A stretch of DNA of 64,000 nt from Deroplatys truncata (taxonomy: Eukaryota; Arthropoda; Insecta; Mantodea; Mantidae). How positions within the stretch are numbered: the stretch's first letter is position 1; each line of letters opens with the position of its first letter. The translations under genes and the position numbers were made by a program. Location: contig CM060989.1 of assembly GCA_030765065.1 (NCBI GenBank), positions 57,488,001-57,552,000 of the forward strand. The letters run 5' to 3'. The notes beneath the pieces were generated by a model. It made no database searches and was not told the origin of the DNA. It was given only the letters and a program-made list of their open reading frames with translations. Shown here in pieces: positions 1 through 9,706 of this stretch.

Positions 1-645
1 AATGTGAGAAAAAGTATAAGTATTGTAAAATTTAAGGAAATAACAAGCAATATCTCGAAAACGGTTCACTCAACAAAAGAAATGTATATGACATAAGTTG
101 TGTATTTTAACGCGATCTACATTTTTTGTGTAGTAAAATTTTGTCTATCTCTTATGGTTTACCAGTTATGCAAAAGTCGTTCACAATGAAGAATACTTTT
201 GGAGACATTCCCAGAAAATTCGAGATATACATTTCATTTCTCATGACATTATCTTAAACATATGATATTTTCATCAAAATCGTTAGAGCCATTTTTGAGA
301 AAATTAAAATTTTCGAAAAATGTTCCATGTAAAGGGTAGTCTGGGGTGGGGGGATTTTCTTGAAAACCTTCGTGTCGCATCTCTGGAAGATACTGAACCT
401 AAATACCAAGTTTGGTGCTTATCCGACTGTTCGTTTTTGAGTTATGCTGTTCACAGACACACAGACACACACACAGACACACACACACACAGACACACAC
501 ACAGACACACACACGGACATGTTTCCAAAAATGCTTTTTTTGGATTCAGGAGGTCTCAAAACATGTATTTCCGGTGAAATCTCGGTATCGAATTTTTGGG
601 TGGAATGCAATACTTCCCCTACTTACTATACGTAGTAGAGAAAGT
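1..645 (-). repeat. Family A/B, A cassette, inverted, cut by window start
   Basis: This is the reverse complement of the A cassette seen throughout the window. It begins inside the cassette (GAGAAAAAGTATAAGTATTG) and ends at TACGTAGTAGAGAAAGT. It holds a CA/CACAGA microsatellite at about 453-513, at the place every A cassette carries one. It has no coding potential beyond chance frames. It continues to the left of the window. The family is identified only by comparison among copies inside this window. Confidence 0.9.
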
Positions 646-761
646 AATTAGCGATAAGATTAACATCTCGATTAACATGAAGAATATGGACAATAAGGTT
701 TGTAAAAATAGTTTGTACAAGAGTAGAGAAAGTCATGTGAGTGTAACACAACAGAATTTTT
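646..761 (+). repeat. Partial B cassette joined head-on to an inverted A cassette
   Basis: Only the 3' half of a B cassette is present, ending in the usual GTGAGTGTAACACA and a short T tract. It faces the opposite way to the A cassette at 1-645. The junction shares AATTAGC with the B consensus, which suggests a rearrangement at short homology rather than a clean insertion end. Confidence 0.8.
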
Positions 762-2482
762 ACTTTCTCTACTACGTACAGTAAGTAGGGGAAGTATTGT
801 ATTCCACCCAAAAATTTGATACCGAGATTTCACCGGAAATACATGTTTTGAGACACCCTGAATCCAAGAAAAGCATTTTTGGAAACATGTCCGTGTGTGT
901 GCCTGTGAACAGCATAACTCAAAAAACGAACAGTCGGATAAACACCAAACTTGGTATTTAGGTTCAGTATCTTCCAGAGATGCGACACGAAGGTTTTCAA
1001 GAAAATCCCCCCACCCCAGATTACCCTTTACATGGAAGATTTTTCGAAAAGTTCAATTTTCTCAAAAACGGCTCTAACGATTTTGATTAAAATATCATAT
1101 GTTTAAGATATTGTCATGACAAATAAAATGTATATCTCGAATTTTCTGGGAATGTCTCCAAAAGTATTCTTCATTATGAACGACTTTTGCATAACTGGTA
1201 AACCATAAGAGATAGACAAAATTTTACTACACGAAAAATGTAGATCGCGTTAAAATACACAATTTATGTCATATACTTTTCTTTTGTTGAGTGAACCGTT
1301 TGCGAGATATTGCTAGTTATTCCCTTAAATTTTCCAATACTTATACTTTTTCTCAAATTCGTTATTCATTTTTACTTTCTCTACTACGTATAGTAAGTAG
1401 GGGAAGTATTGCATTCCACCCAAAAATTCGATACCGAGATTTCACCGGAAATACATGTTTTGAGACCTCCTGAATCCAAAAAAAGCATTTTTGGAAACAT
1501 GTCCGTGTGTGTGTCTGTGTGTCTGTGTGTGTGTCTGTGTGTGTGTGTCTGTGAACAGCATAACTCAAAAACGAACAGTCGGATAAGCACCAAACTTGGT
1601 ATTTAGGTTCAGTATCTTCCAGAGATGCGACACGAAGGTTTTCAAGAAAATCCCCCCACCCCAGACTACCCTTTACATGGAAGATTTTTCGAAAATTTTA
1701 ATTTTCTCAAAAATGGCTCTAACGATTTTGATTAAAATATCATATGTTTAAGATAATGTCATGAGAAATGAAATGTATATCTCGAATTTTCTGGGAATGT
1801 CTCCAAAAGTATTCTTCATTGTGAACGACTTTTGCATAACTGGTAAACCATAAGAGATAGACAAAATTTTACTACACAAAAAATGTAGATCGCGTTAAAA
1901 TACACAACTTATGTCATATACATTTCTTTTGTTGAGTGAACCGTTTTCGAGATATTGCTTGTTATTTCCTTAAATTTTACAATACTTATACTTTTTCTCA
2001 CATTCGTTATTCATTTTTTTATGTCCTGGACATGCAAAGAGAATGGAATGCGCCACATAGCAACCAGCGTTAAAATATTTGACTATCGCTTAAAAGCTAC
2101 CATATTTCCCTTGCATCTACAAGAAAATTACCAATAAGATTGACATCTCGATATCTCGATTAACATGAACCATATGGAGAATAAGCGTTTGTAAAATTAG
2201 ATTGTACAAGAGTAGAGAAAGTCATGTGAGTGTAACACATCAGATTTTTTTATGTCCTGGACATGCAAAGAGAATGGAATGCGCCACATAGCAACCAGCG
2301 TTAAAATATTTGACTATCGCTTAAAGCCTACCATATTCCCCTTGCATCTACAAGAAAATTAGCAATAAGATTGACAGCTTGATATCTCCATTAACATGAA
2401 GCATATGGAGAATAAGCGTTTGTAAAAATAGTTTGTACAAGAGTAGAGAAAGTCATGTGAGTGTAACACATCAGATTTTTTT
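762..2482 (+). repeat. Family A/B tandem array: A-A-B-B
   Basis: Two A cassettes (762-1368 and 1374-2013) are followed by two B cassettes (2021-2244 and 2252-2475). All junctions are T tracts: 1369-1373, 2014-2020, 2245-2251 and 2476-2482. A cassettes start ACTTTCTCTACTACG and end CGTTATTCA. B cassettes start ATGTCCTGGACATGC and end ACACATCAGA. A single-copy element elsewhere is A then B, so each cassette has been duplicated separately here. The second A carries a longer TG/TC microsatellite (1503-1551) than the first (893-903). It is non-coding. Confidence 0.9.
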
Positions 2483-3055
2483 ATAATCTAGTTTAGCTAA
2501 AATGTATATTCAGTCAATTTCGGCAATTAGTAGTGATGCTAATGACTACTAAAACAACAAAACAAATAATGATAATAAGCATCATCGAATCGTAATATAG
2601 AATTCACACTGTTTTATGAAACACTAACGTATGGGAATTTGTGCATCATTTAAAAATTTCTAAATTCAGTATTTAAAATATATAGTATACCCAGAACACG
2701 ATATCAAGCTACGCCACTACCATAGTGGAAACGGGTTTAGGTTAGTTTCTTTTAGATTTAAATGTCTTCCCTTGCTCATCTTCACCTTTATCTCAGCTAG
2801 GCTGAAATAGCTGCGCTTTGCAGATGACCTAAGTTGAGAAGCTGCAATTCCACCATGCAGGGAGAACTTCTGAAGATCGTTAGGACCAGATGACATTAAG
2901 CGTTCGACTCAACTCATTCAAAACCGTTTTAGGAAGCCAGTCTGGGGAGTTAATATCACGGCTAAAGGAGGGTAGACTAAACCCACATCCGTTTATGCTG
3001 ACAAAGACAGAGCAACACCCATGTTCCATGAAAGCATCTTATATTCCCCACTGGT
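2483..3055. other. Unassigned AT-rich DNA
   Basis: No coding pattern, terminal repeat or similarity to other parts of the window was seen here. Confidence 0.5.
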
Positions 3056-3690
3056 TTGGTAGAACTGGGAAGAGTAGGCAGGAAAGATATAATAGTGAAG
3101 AAAGTATTGGTTCAGATCTTTAAAATTAGAGGACAACAATATGATAAAAGATGTCTGAGGTATCAAGAGTGGGAAGAGAGATCTTGTATAGGGATATGGG
3201 AAAACTCCCAGAGGAGATATTTGGCAACAGGAAGAAAGTAAAGTCACTGAATTTTGGAAAAACATGAGGCAGAGGGTGGAAGATATAGAGAAGCTGGAGA
3301 TTTGGGCAAGTTTTGACAACAAAGGTCATATAAATCCATATAATACAGCAGACAGAGATTGGGGACAGGAGAAATATACAGATAACTATGATCAATTTGG
3401 AAGAAGAGGTCTTGCCTTGATGCGCATTGGGACATTATTCTTAAAAGAATTAAGAAAAACCTTCGTGGAAACATGTATTTTATGTAGGAAATGATAACAT
3501 GGAAAGTGTAATGGTAAAATGTGGAGAGATAGTATCTGGGATGGAAAATAGGATAAATTACCACAAGATGAAGTACAATTAAAATGCTGGCAGACACGAG
3601 GATAGAGGAATTATTAAGATGGGGGGATTTTCTAGGAAAAGGAAGAGATAAGTGGATAAAAAGTTTAAAGAAGGAGAATAAGAGCATTCA
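3056..3690 (+). pseudogene. Possible decayed C-terminal end of a LINE ORF2
   Basis: Two plus-strand frames broken by stops read like the region after the reverse transcriptase in some insect non-LTR elements. This is a basic, Arg/Gly-rich stretch (FGRRGLALMRIGTLFLKEL) followed by a short CxxC (CILCRK, about 3470-3490), with a possible His/Cys pair further on in another frame. No catalytic domain remains. This is resemblance to a known domain order rather than a firm match, and a chance frame is possible. Confidence 0.35.
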
Positions 3691-3727
3691 TAGTTGACAG
3701 GATTATTTCAACCAGATTATGGGTCCA

Positions 3728-3866
3728 TTTTTACTTTCTCTGCCAGGCACATAACAGGTAGAGAAGGTATTGTATTCCGCCCAAAAATTCGATACCGAAA
3801 TTTCATCGGAAATACATGCTTTAAGGCACCTTGAATTAAATATATATATTGAGAAAAGGTTCCGTG

Positions 3867-3907
<41 letters not shown>

Positions 3908-4036
3908 AAAAATGCCTTGAGAGAGATTGGTGGAACCCAAAAGCATATTTTCAGTGAAATTGTGACGCCGAATATTTGGTTCGAATGCAATGTTATTTCT
4001 ATAGGTAAGGGGTATGGGAAGTCAAACCTTCCTTAA
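3728..4036. repeat. Foldback copy of the A-cassette terminus around a TG microsatellite
   Basis: The left arm is a recognisable A terminus (ACTTTCTCTGCC, then CCCAAAAATTCGATACCG). It is followed by a pure (TG)n at about 3866-3902 and then a diverged inverted copy of the same terminus ending near GGTATGGGAAGT. The arms are about 100 bp and I judge them roughly two-thirds identical. No middle part of the A cassette and no B cassette is present. Confidence 0.65.
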
Positions 4037-4060
4037 GACATAGGGAAGCATTCTGCAATA

Positions 4061-4488
4061 TTATTATTTTCTCTTCTACTTATCTATGGTAAGTAGAGGA
4101 AGTTTTGCATTCAATCCAATTGCAACGGAAATACACATTTTGAGACTTTCTGAATAAAAAGGAAAAGGTGCCCATGCATATGTGTCTGTGTCTATGAACA
4201 GCATAACTCAAAAACGAGAAGTCGGTTAAATTTCAAAAATGATTACTAAGTTCAGTGTCTTCCAAGGATACGACAGAAAGTTTTTCTAGAAAATCCCCCA
4301 CCCCAAACTACCCTTTGCATGGAAAAGTTTTCGTTATTTTTTATTCTCTCAAAATGGTTCTAACATTTTTATTAAAACACCATGTATTTAAATATTTGCA
4401 TGAAAAACAAAATGTATATTTTGATTTTTCTGGGAATAGCCTGTAAAATGCTCTTAAAATGCAATGAAAGTTTATCTCCATTAACATG
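4061..4488 (+). repeat. Old, diverged A cassette
   Basis: It carries the ordered landmarks of family A (paired CTACTT/AAGTAG near the start, GAACAGCATAACTCAAAAAC, CCCCACCCCAAACTACCC, TTTTCTGGGAATAGCCTG). Divergence is heavy and the CA tract is vestigial. It is cut off on the right by the SINE at 4498. The GGGAATAGCCTG variant marks the older subfamily. Confidence 0.8.
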
Positions 4489-4497
4489 AATTAGAAA

Positions 4498-4977
4498 CCG
4501 AGCGGGATGGCTTAGCGGTAAAGTCTGTGGTTCGCATTCGGGAGGTCCATTGTTCAAATCCCGTGGACCGGCCAATCTGCTCAGTAAATACCGGATTGGA
4601 TATTTAATACCATGACCCAAAGTTCCATCTTAAGTCTAAAACAATAGTAAAATGAAAAATAAGTGGTAATAGCGAATGCTACGCCATCTATCTGCAGAGA
4701 ATGTAAGCAGTTAGACTGGACGGCACCTAATGCCATCTGCACAGCATGATGCAGGGGTTACAGGGATGAGACCTTGAAGGGTAACTGTCCGCCTTTCTGT
4801 GTGAGGGCGGCGGTTAGACTGGGCGGCAACCTAATGCCTTCTGCACGGTATGAACCAGGGGCTACAGGGATGAGACCTAGATGGCTAACTGTCCGTCACA
4901 TATCGTTCTAAAAAATATCCACCAACAGATCCGTCGCGATATGATCAAGGAGTTAAAGCGACGTAAAATAAAATAGA
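4498..4977 (+). mobile_element. tRNA-derived SINE, type 1
   Basis: The head matches polymerase III promoter boxes: A box TGGCTTAGCGG at about 4508 and B box GTTCAAATCCC at about 4552. The tail passes through AATACCGGATTGGATATTTA and ends GCGACGTAAAATAAAAT. A second copy on the other strand at 8255-8683 shares head, middle and end, which fixes the limits. The middle holds an internal tandem duplication (about 4710-4790 and 4812-4890). The acceptor stem is not maintained, so this is a SINE and not a working tRNA gene. Confidence 0.8.
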
Positions 4978-5157
4978 AAAAAAATTAATGGAATTAATTG
5001 TTCTTTCACATAAGCCGTGTGTTGGATAGGGTTGGAAAGGTAGAATCAGATGACTGAAAAATTCAATGCCATAGCCGGGATTTGAACCACGGATCTCCCG
5101 GTCTCCGTCCCCGTCCGGTTGCTCTAACCACTGGGCTACCATGGCAACATGTCGACA
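4978..5157 (-). mobile_element. tRNA-derived SINE, type 2, minus copy
   Basis: On the minus strand it starts GTTGCCATGGTAGCCCAGTG, with B-box-like GGTTCAAATCCC, and runs through CAGTCATCTGATTCTACC into an A-rich tail. It sits directly against the end of SINE type 1. A plus-strand partner lies at 5292-5405, so the two form an inverted repeat. Confidence 0.8.
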
Positions 5158-5291
5158 TAACGGCCGGGACTTAAAGTGCTTCCAATGAATGTAAGTCGCC
5201 ATTGGGGTATGACATCTCAATACAATTTGAGATCTCCTTGTGGTTTACCGGAAAACTGGGAATCGGTTGGAGAATTTAATGGCGTTTCGGC

Positions 5292-5405
5292 ATGTTGCCA
5301 TGGTAGCTCAGTGGTTATAGCAACCGGACGGAGACCGTGAGATACGTGGTTAAAATCCCGGCTATGGCATTGCATTTTTCAGTCATCTGATTCTACCTTT
5401 CCAAA
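5292..5405 (+). mobile_element. tRNA-derived SINE, type 2, plus copy
   Basis: This is a shorter copy of the SINE at 4978-5157 in the opposite orientation, ending after GATTCTACCTTTCC. The A-box region TGGTAGCTCAGTGG is intact. The B box has one change (GGTTAAAATCCC for GGTTCAAATCCC), which would weaken polymerase III transcription. Confidence 0.75.
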
Positions 5406-5919
5406 AAAGAATTAGAATAAACATTTTAAAGAAGGTTTGTAGAAGAGTGAGTAGCAAAAGTCATGCGAGACATCAAATTTTAAAAAATAATACAAAATAA
5501 TATTAAGTTGTAATCAATCTGCTGGTTGCCTTGTAGCTACTAATTTATGTCTTGAACCGAAGCTATCGCACGAACCAGCTGAACTGGTCTAAAGCTATAT
5601 TCTTCATTACCCATTTTTGCAATAATTTTTTTCAGTTTTACTGCTGTGGCCACTGCAGCACGGCGGGTTGTGGTTGGCACCGGCTGACACGGGCTATCGA
5701 ACGCCCTGGCACCAGGCCAGCTAGCATTACCCATGCCCAACGTGGTTCCATCAAATGTCACTGCAATACCTCATCCCCAAATTTTAATCACAAACGCCAG
5801 CTAGAGAATCTCTGATAAATTGGCTCAATTTGTGAGGGACGCAGTACACAATTTGTGCAGTCACCTAATTTCATTTTAAGACTTATTACAAATAGTTCTT
5901 TAGTATAAAAACCTCGGAC

Positions 5920-5920
<1 letters not shown>
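5406..5920. other. Old family A end fragment, then unassigned DNA
   Basis: At about 5430-5490 a fragment resembles the B-cassette end (GTAGAAGAGTGAGTAG, then CATGCGAGACATCAAATTTT). The rest, including a GC-richer part near 5640-5760 with a 73-codon minus-strand frame (5540-5761), matches nothing I recognise and shows no splice or start context that would support a gene. Confidence 0.4.
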
Positions 5921-5950
<30 letters not shown>

Positions 5951-5975
5951 TAATAATAATAATAATAATAATAAT
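5921..5975. repeat. (AAT)n microsatellite at a LINE 3' end
   Basis: This is an AAT repeat with one interruption. On the minus strand it is an (ATT)n tract directly after the LINE C-terminal remnant at 5976-6290, as expected for a LINE tail made of short tandem repeats. Confidence 0.8.
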
Positions 5976-6954
5976 CATGTCAGGGATTAGGACTTCCGAC
6001 TTGTTCCGTCCTCTCAGAGAAACTTGTCCATTCATTTCTTCATGGACCTTCCTTTCTCTCTCTTTCCTTTGGGTTTTATATTCTAGGATCATCTTGGCAA
6101 CGCAGGATTTGGTATCCATCACACGTGGGCATATTTCTCTTGATATTCTTTTATTTAAAATAAACATGTTCGATTTATCGCTGTATTTGTTGTCTGTCTT
6201 CCTATACCCAGCGGCCTCTTTCAAGAATCTCATTTTTTATGCTTCTATTTTTTGCTTTTAGATTTTTGTGATAGTCCAGCATTTTGAGCCACATAGAAAA
6301 ATGGTAGTGCTAAAACTTCATAAAATTTCAAAACGCGCTCTTTTATAATTTTGTTTATAAGGGTTCTTCTAACTCTCCTACATATTTAATTAAACGTTTG
6401 TAATTTCCTTTGTTGGTTCTATTCTCTTGTATTACCAATTTCACAGCCTAAATATTTAAAGTATTTACTTGTTCTGTTATGTTATATTTCTAATTAATAT
6501 TTTACACAGCACTTGTATTTTCCCCTTGAAATCTAGAATTTTTGTTTTTGTTGGAGCGAAGCTGTGTAGTCAGAAGTCAAGAATAAATGTCAATTTTATA
6601 AAATTTCTTTGTATAATCTAGCCATTCTTTGATGACTTGATCAATGTATAAATTGAACAGCAGGGTGATAATGGGGAACCTTGTGGAACCCCTAAGTTTA
6701 TTAAACTATTTTCTTTGCTTCTTCTATCACCACTTTGTATTTGTAGTTTATGTGTAAAGGCTCTGAATAACGTTTATAAGAAGTTGCAAAAAACCTTTTC
6801 CCTCAGTATTTCCCATAATAAATTCCTTTGTACCATATCAAAGGCCTTTACATAATCGATAAAACCCATATATTGAAAGATTATATTCTCTTTTCCATCA
6901 GCTGGAAGACCACAGATACACAATCTATACATGAACGCCCTTTTCTATAGCCAT

Positions 6955-6955
<1 letters not shown>
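5976..6955 (-). pseudogene. Non-LTR retrotransposon fragment: reverse transcriptase and C-terminus
   Basis: On the minus strand, 6955-6540 carries reverse-transcriptase blocks in broken frames: GYRKGRSCIDCV, then FIDYVKAFD (the motif with the first catalytic Asp), then VPQGSPLSPLLFN-like residues. Further along, 6235-5976 encodes MRFLKEAAGYRKTDNKYSDK, a pattern typical of the end of insect endonuclease/reverse-transcriptase ORFs. The frame changes several times and the YxDD block is not seen, so the element is dead. It is truncated at its 5' side, where it abuts an (AAT)n tract. Confidence 0.75.

Positions 6956-7008
<53 letters not shown>
6956..7008. repeat. (AAT)n microsatellite
   Basis: A near-perfect AAT repeat lies at the truncated 5' side of the LINE fragment, so that fragment is bracketed by the same trinucleotide on both sides. 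Confidence 0.85.
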
Positions 7009-7267
7009 GGAATAATAAATTTACAAAGTCGCAAGGGCTTCCAAGGTTTGCTACCAACAGACTGAACCAGATCAGAAACAAATGGTGCGTATGAATACAA
7101 AACTATTAAGCAGCATTGTTTTGTTCCTATTGTGGTGGTATAACACAATTTATCAAGTTATATCCGAATTCAAAGCAAATTTCTCTCGTCAGATTCCACG
7201 GACTCCGAGAAGTTGGCTTGTTCCAAGAGAATAGTTTGCATTAATTAACAAGACAAAACTTAATTGA

Positions 7268-7545
7268 TCGAGTGCTCAACATTCTGCCTTCTCAACCCAG
7301 AGGTACCAGGTTCGATTCCCGGCTGAGGAGGGGATTTCTTTTTCAATTGATTGTCTATACTCCATAGACTCTGAAAGTATGAGTGTGGGAGTGAATGTAA
7401 GTGGTAATAAACCCAACGTTAAGAAGCCTACAAGTTCAGCGAATAAAAACGCAATCAGTTGTTTCTCAAGTCAAATCCACACCCCTATGTGACCACAGAT
7501 GTTAAAGGGGGCTATAAAACTGAAACAAAACACGCTTGATTCTTA
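7268..7545 (+). mobile_element. Possible tRNA-derived SINE
   Basis: It contains a good B box (GGTTCGATTCCCGGCTGAG, about 7309) and an upstream CTCAACATTCTGCCTTCTC stretch in A-box position, followed by a non-coding tail of about 200 bp. No second full copy is present in the window. A B-box-bearing sequence with a similar arrangement occurs at 42000-42290. Confidence 0.45.
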
Positions 7546-7567
7546 ATTAACAACTGCGATTTATGTA

Positions 7568-8162
7568 CGAGGGATGTTTTTAAAGCATGTTCCGTTATGC
7601 AATAAAACAAGAACTACTAAATATATTGGTTAACTAATTTTTTATTCCAATGTATATACCTTAAACGTTCTTTCCACACAGTTTTCACAGTCAATTAAGT
7701 TCTCATTCTGGTGTAGAATAAATTTTAGTGGTTCCTCCTAATACAAGTTCTCTCTCAGTCCATAAAACAGATGTACAGCTTTTGAGATGCATTTTTAGAA
7801 AGGAAACAATTGTGAATCTGCAAGTTAATGTGATGTTAGCCAAAAACAAACTATCCATTATTTATTCTTCAAGAAGCTTTCGTATATGTATCGCAAATGT
7901 ACCTATGAGATTATCGCAGCTCGTTTTTAATACAGAAAAATTTAATTCCAGAAACAGCTGGACGTTTCCTAGCTGAACTGGCGGCGGAAGTCTGTGACGA
8001 TGTTCTAAAAATGATATGCTACAATGAGACAGATGTTTGAAAAATATTGGCCACTGGTAGAAAGGCAGGTAATGCTTGAAGATTTGGATAAAAAACTATC
8101 GAAAATATTAAATAATTCGTGCTTTTTTTGCAAAACGGACCATACTCTTAAAATACACCTTG
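7568..8162. mobile_element. Short mariner-type element E, non-autonomous
   Basis: It is flanked by TA on both sides (7566-7567 and 8163-8164), and its terminal inverted repeats can be aligned by eye: left CGAGGGATGTTTTTAAAGCA and TCCGTTATGCAATAAAAC, right (reversed) CAAGGTGTATTTTAAGAGTA and TCCGTTTTGCAAAAAAAG. No transposase domain can be read. A second copy of the same element, reversed and interrupted, lies in 44390-48295, confirming the interior (for example GGCGGCGGAAGTCTGTGACG). Confidence 0.75.
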
Positions 8163-8254
8163 TAAGTGGTCTTTAATTTTGGAACTTCTAATCTTTTCTT
8201 TCGTTCTTTCTTTCTTCCTTCCTTCCTCTCCCCCTCTTTTTCTCTATTTATTTT

Positions 8255-8683
8255 ACGTCGCTCTAACTACGTGGATAGGGGATCTGTTAGGGGATACCTC
8301 GTGGCTCGGTTTGTGGTGGACATTTAACCTTCTAAGTTAACCCTATACCATACCATTTTCTTTCGTCACGTGTCCAAAGAGGCATTAGTGCTAGGCAACT
8401 GTATCTCTGCTTCTACACATGCCGGGCAGATGGCATTAGGGTGCCGTCCGTCTACCTGATTCTGAGGATAGTTGGAAGGGCATTAAATTTTTTACAATTG
8501 TTTTAGACTCAAGCTGGAACTTAAGGTTCGTGATATTAAATATCCAATTCGGTAACTATATTGGCGACAAAGGGAAAGCACCAAATAAACTCAGTCAAAT
8601 TTGTCGACCCACGGAATTTGAACTCGTGACCTCCACAATGCGGGCTATAGACGTTACCGCCTGAGCCATCCCGCTCAGTAATT
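8255..8683 (-). mobile_element. tRNA-derived SINE, type 1, minus copy
   Basis: On the minus strand the head reads GCGGGATGGCTCAGGCGG (A box) and GAGTTCAAATTCCGTGGG (B box). The body has ACCGAATTGGATATTTAATA and the end is GAGCGACGTAAAATAAATA. It lacks the internal duplication of the 4498-4977 copy, so that duplication is private to that copy. Confidence 0.8.
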
Positions 8684-8744
8684 GTTCGGTTGGTGATATC
8701 TACGGCTTGGTCACTTGCAATGATGTACTCCTATTTTAAATGTA

Positions 8745-9706
8745 TTTTTACTTTCCCTACTACGTATAGTAAGTAGGGGAAGTATTGTATTCCACCCAAA
8801 AATTCGATACCGAGATTTCACCGGAAATACATGTTTTGAGACTCCCTAAATAAAAAAAAGCATTTTTGGAAACATGTCCGTGTGTGTGTCTGTGTGTCTG
8901 TCTGTCTGTGTGTGTGTCTGTGTGTCTGTCTGTGTGTGTGTGTCTGTGTGTCTGTCTGTGAACAGCATAACTCAGAAACGAACAGTCGGATAAACACTAA
9001 ACTTGGTATTTAGGTTCAGTATCTTCCAAGGATGCGACACGAAGGTTTTCAAGAAAATCCCCCCACCCCAGATTACCCTTTACATGGAAGATTTTTCGAA
9101 AATTTTAATTTTCTCAAAAATGGCTCTAACGATTTTGATTAAAATATCATATGTTTAAGATATTTTTATGACAAATAAAATGCATATCTTGAATTTCCTG
9201 GGAATGTCTCCAAAAGTATTCTTCATTGTGAATGACTTTTGGATAACTGGCAAACCATAAGCGACAGACAAAATTTTACTACACAAAACATGTAGATCGC
9301 GTTAAAATACACAATTTATGTCATATACATTTTTATTGTTGAGTGAACCATTTTCGAGATATTACTTGTTATTCCCTTAAATTTTTCAATACTTATTTTC
9401 TCAAATGGGAATTCGTTATTCATTTTTTTGTCTTGGATATGCAAAGAGTATTAATCTGTGGGAAAGGGAATGGTGCTGCACCTAACAACCAGCTATTAAG
9501 AGATATGTATGTGCTTAAAGGCTACTGTATTTCCAAATTGCCCTTGTAAATATATATTCCCCTTACATCTACAAGAAACTTAGCAGTAAGATAGAGTCTG
9601 CAAATGTTTATCTCGATTAACATGAAGTAGATGGAGAATAAGCGTTTGTAAAAATAATTTGTACAAGAGTAGAGAAAGTCATGTGAGTGTAACACATCAG
9701 ATTTTT
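8745..9706 (+). repeat. Family A/B, full young copy (long B variant)
   Basis: This is a complete A then B copy bounded by T5 on the left (8745-8749) and T5 on the right (9702-9706). Near its start CTACT and AAGTAG can pair. The internal TG/TC microsatellite is at 8879-8958. The B cassette is the long variant (about 280 bp) with GGTGCTGCACCTAACAACCA. The end is CATGTGAGTGTAACACATCAGA, in which ATGTG and CACAT can form a short hairpin. Confidence 0.9.

Noticed and set aside
320..651. Recurring short open frames in the A cassettes with runs of Thr/His or Cys/Val
   Set aside because: They arise from translating the CA/TG microsatellite in different frames, are not conserved in frame between copies and occur on both strands.
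1955..2137. A 60-residue hydrophobic frame repeated in several B/A joints (also 22849-23031 and 61873-62055)
   Set aside because: It recurs because the repeat recurs. The frame spans the cassette joint, is broken in other copies and has no gene signals.
3244..3687. A 147-codon minus-strand frame
   Set aside because: It lies antisense to the LINE-like C-terminal pattern and has a low-complexity Phe/Leu/Ser composition typical of antisense reading of A-rich DNA.
4498..4590. Functional tRNA genes at the tRNA-like heads (also 5292, 36826, 49863)
   Set aside because: Promoter boxes are kept but acceptor and anticodon stems do not pair well, and the heads continue into shared SINE bodies.
5540..5815. 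Overlapping 73- and 87-codon frames as a host gene
   Set aside because: No start or splice context and no recognised domain; overlapping frames on both strands in a GC-richer patch are expected by chance.
7728..7976. An 82-codon frame inside element E
   Set aside because: The second copy of E does not keep the frame, and it resembles no transposase block.
8745..9706. Family A/B as a Helitron
   Set aside because: There is a short hairpin near the 3' end, but no 5' TC, no 3' CTRR and no insertion between A and T; the flanks are homopolymer tracts instead.
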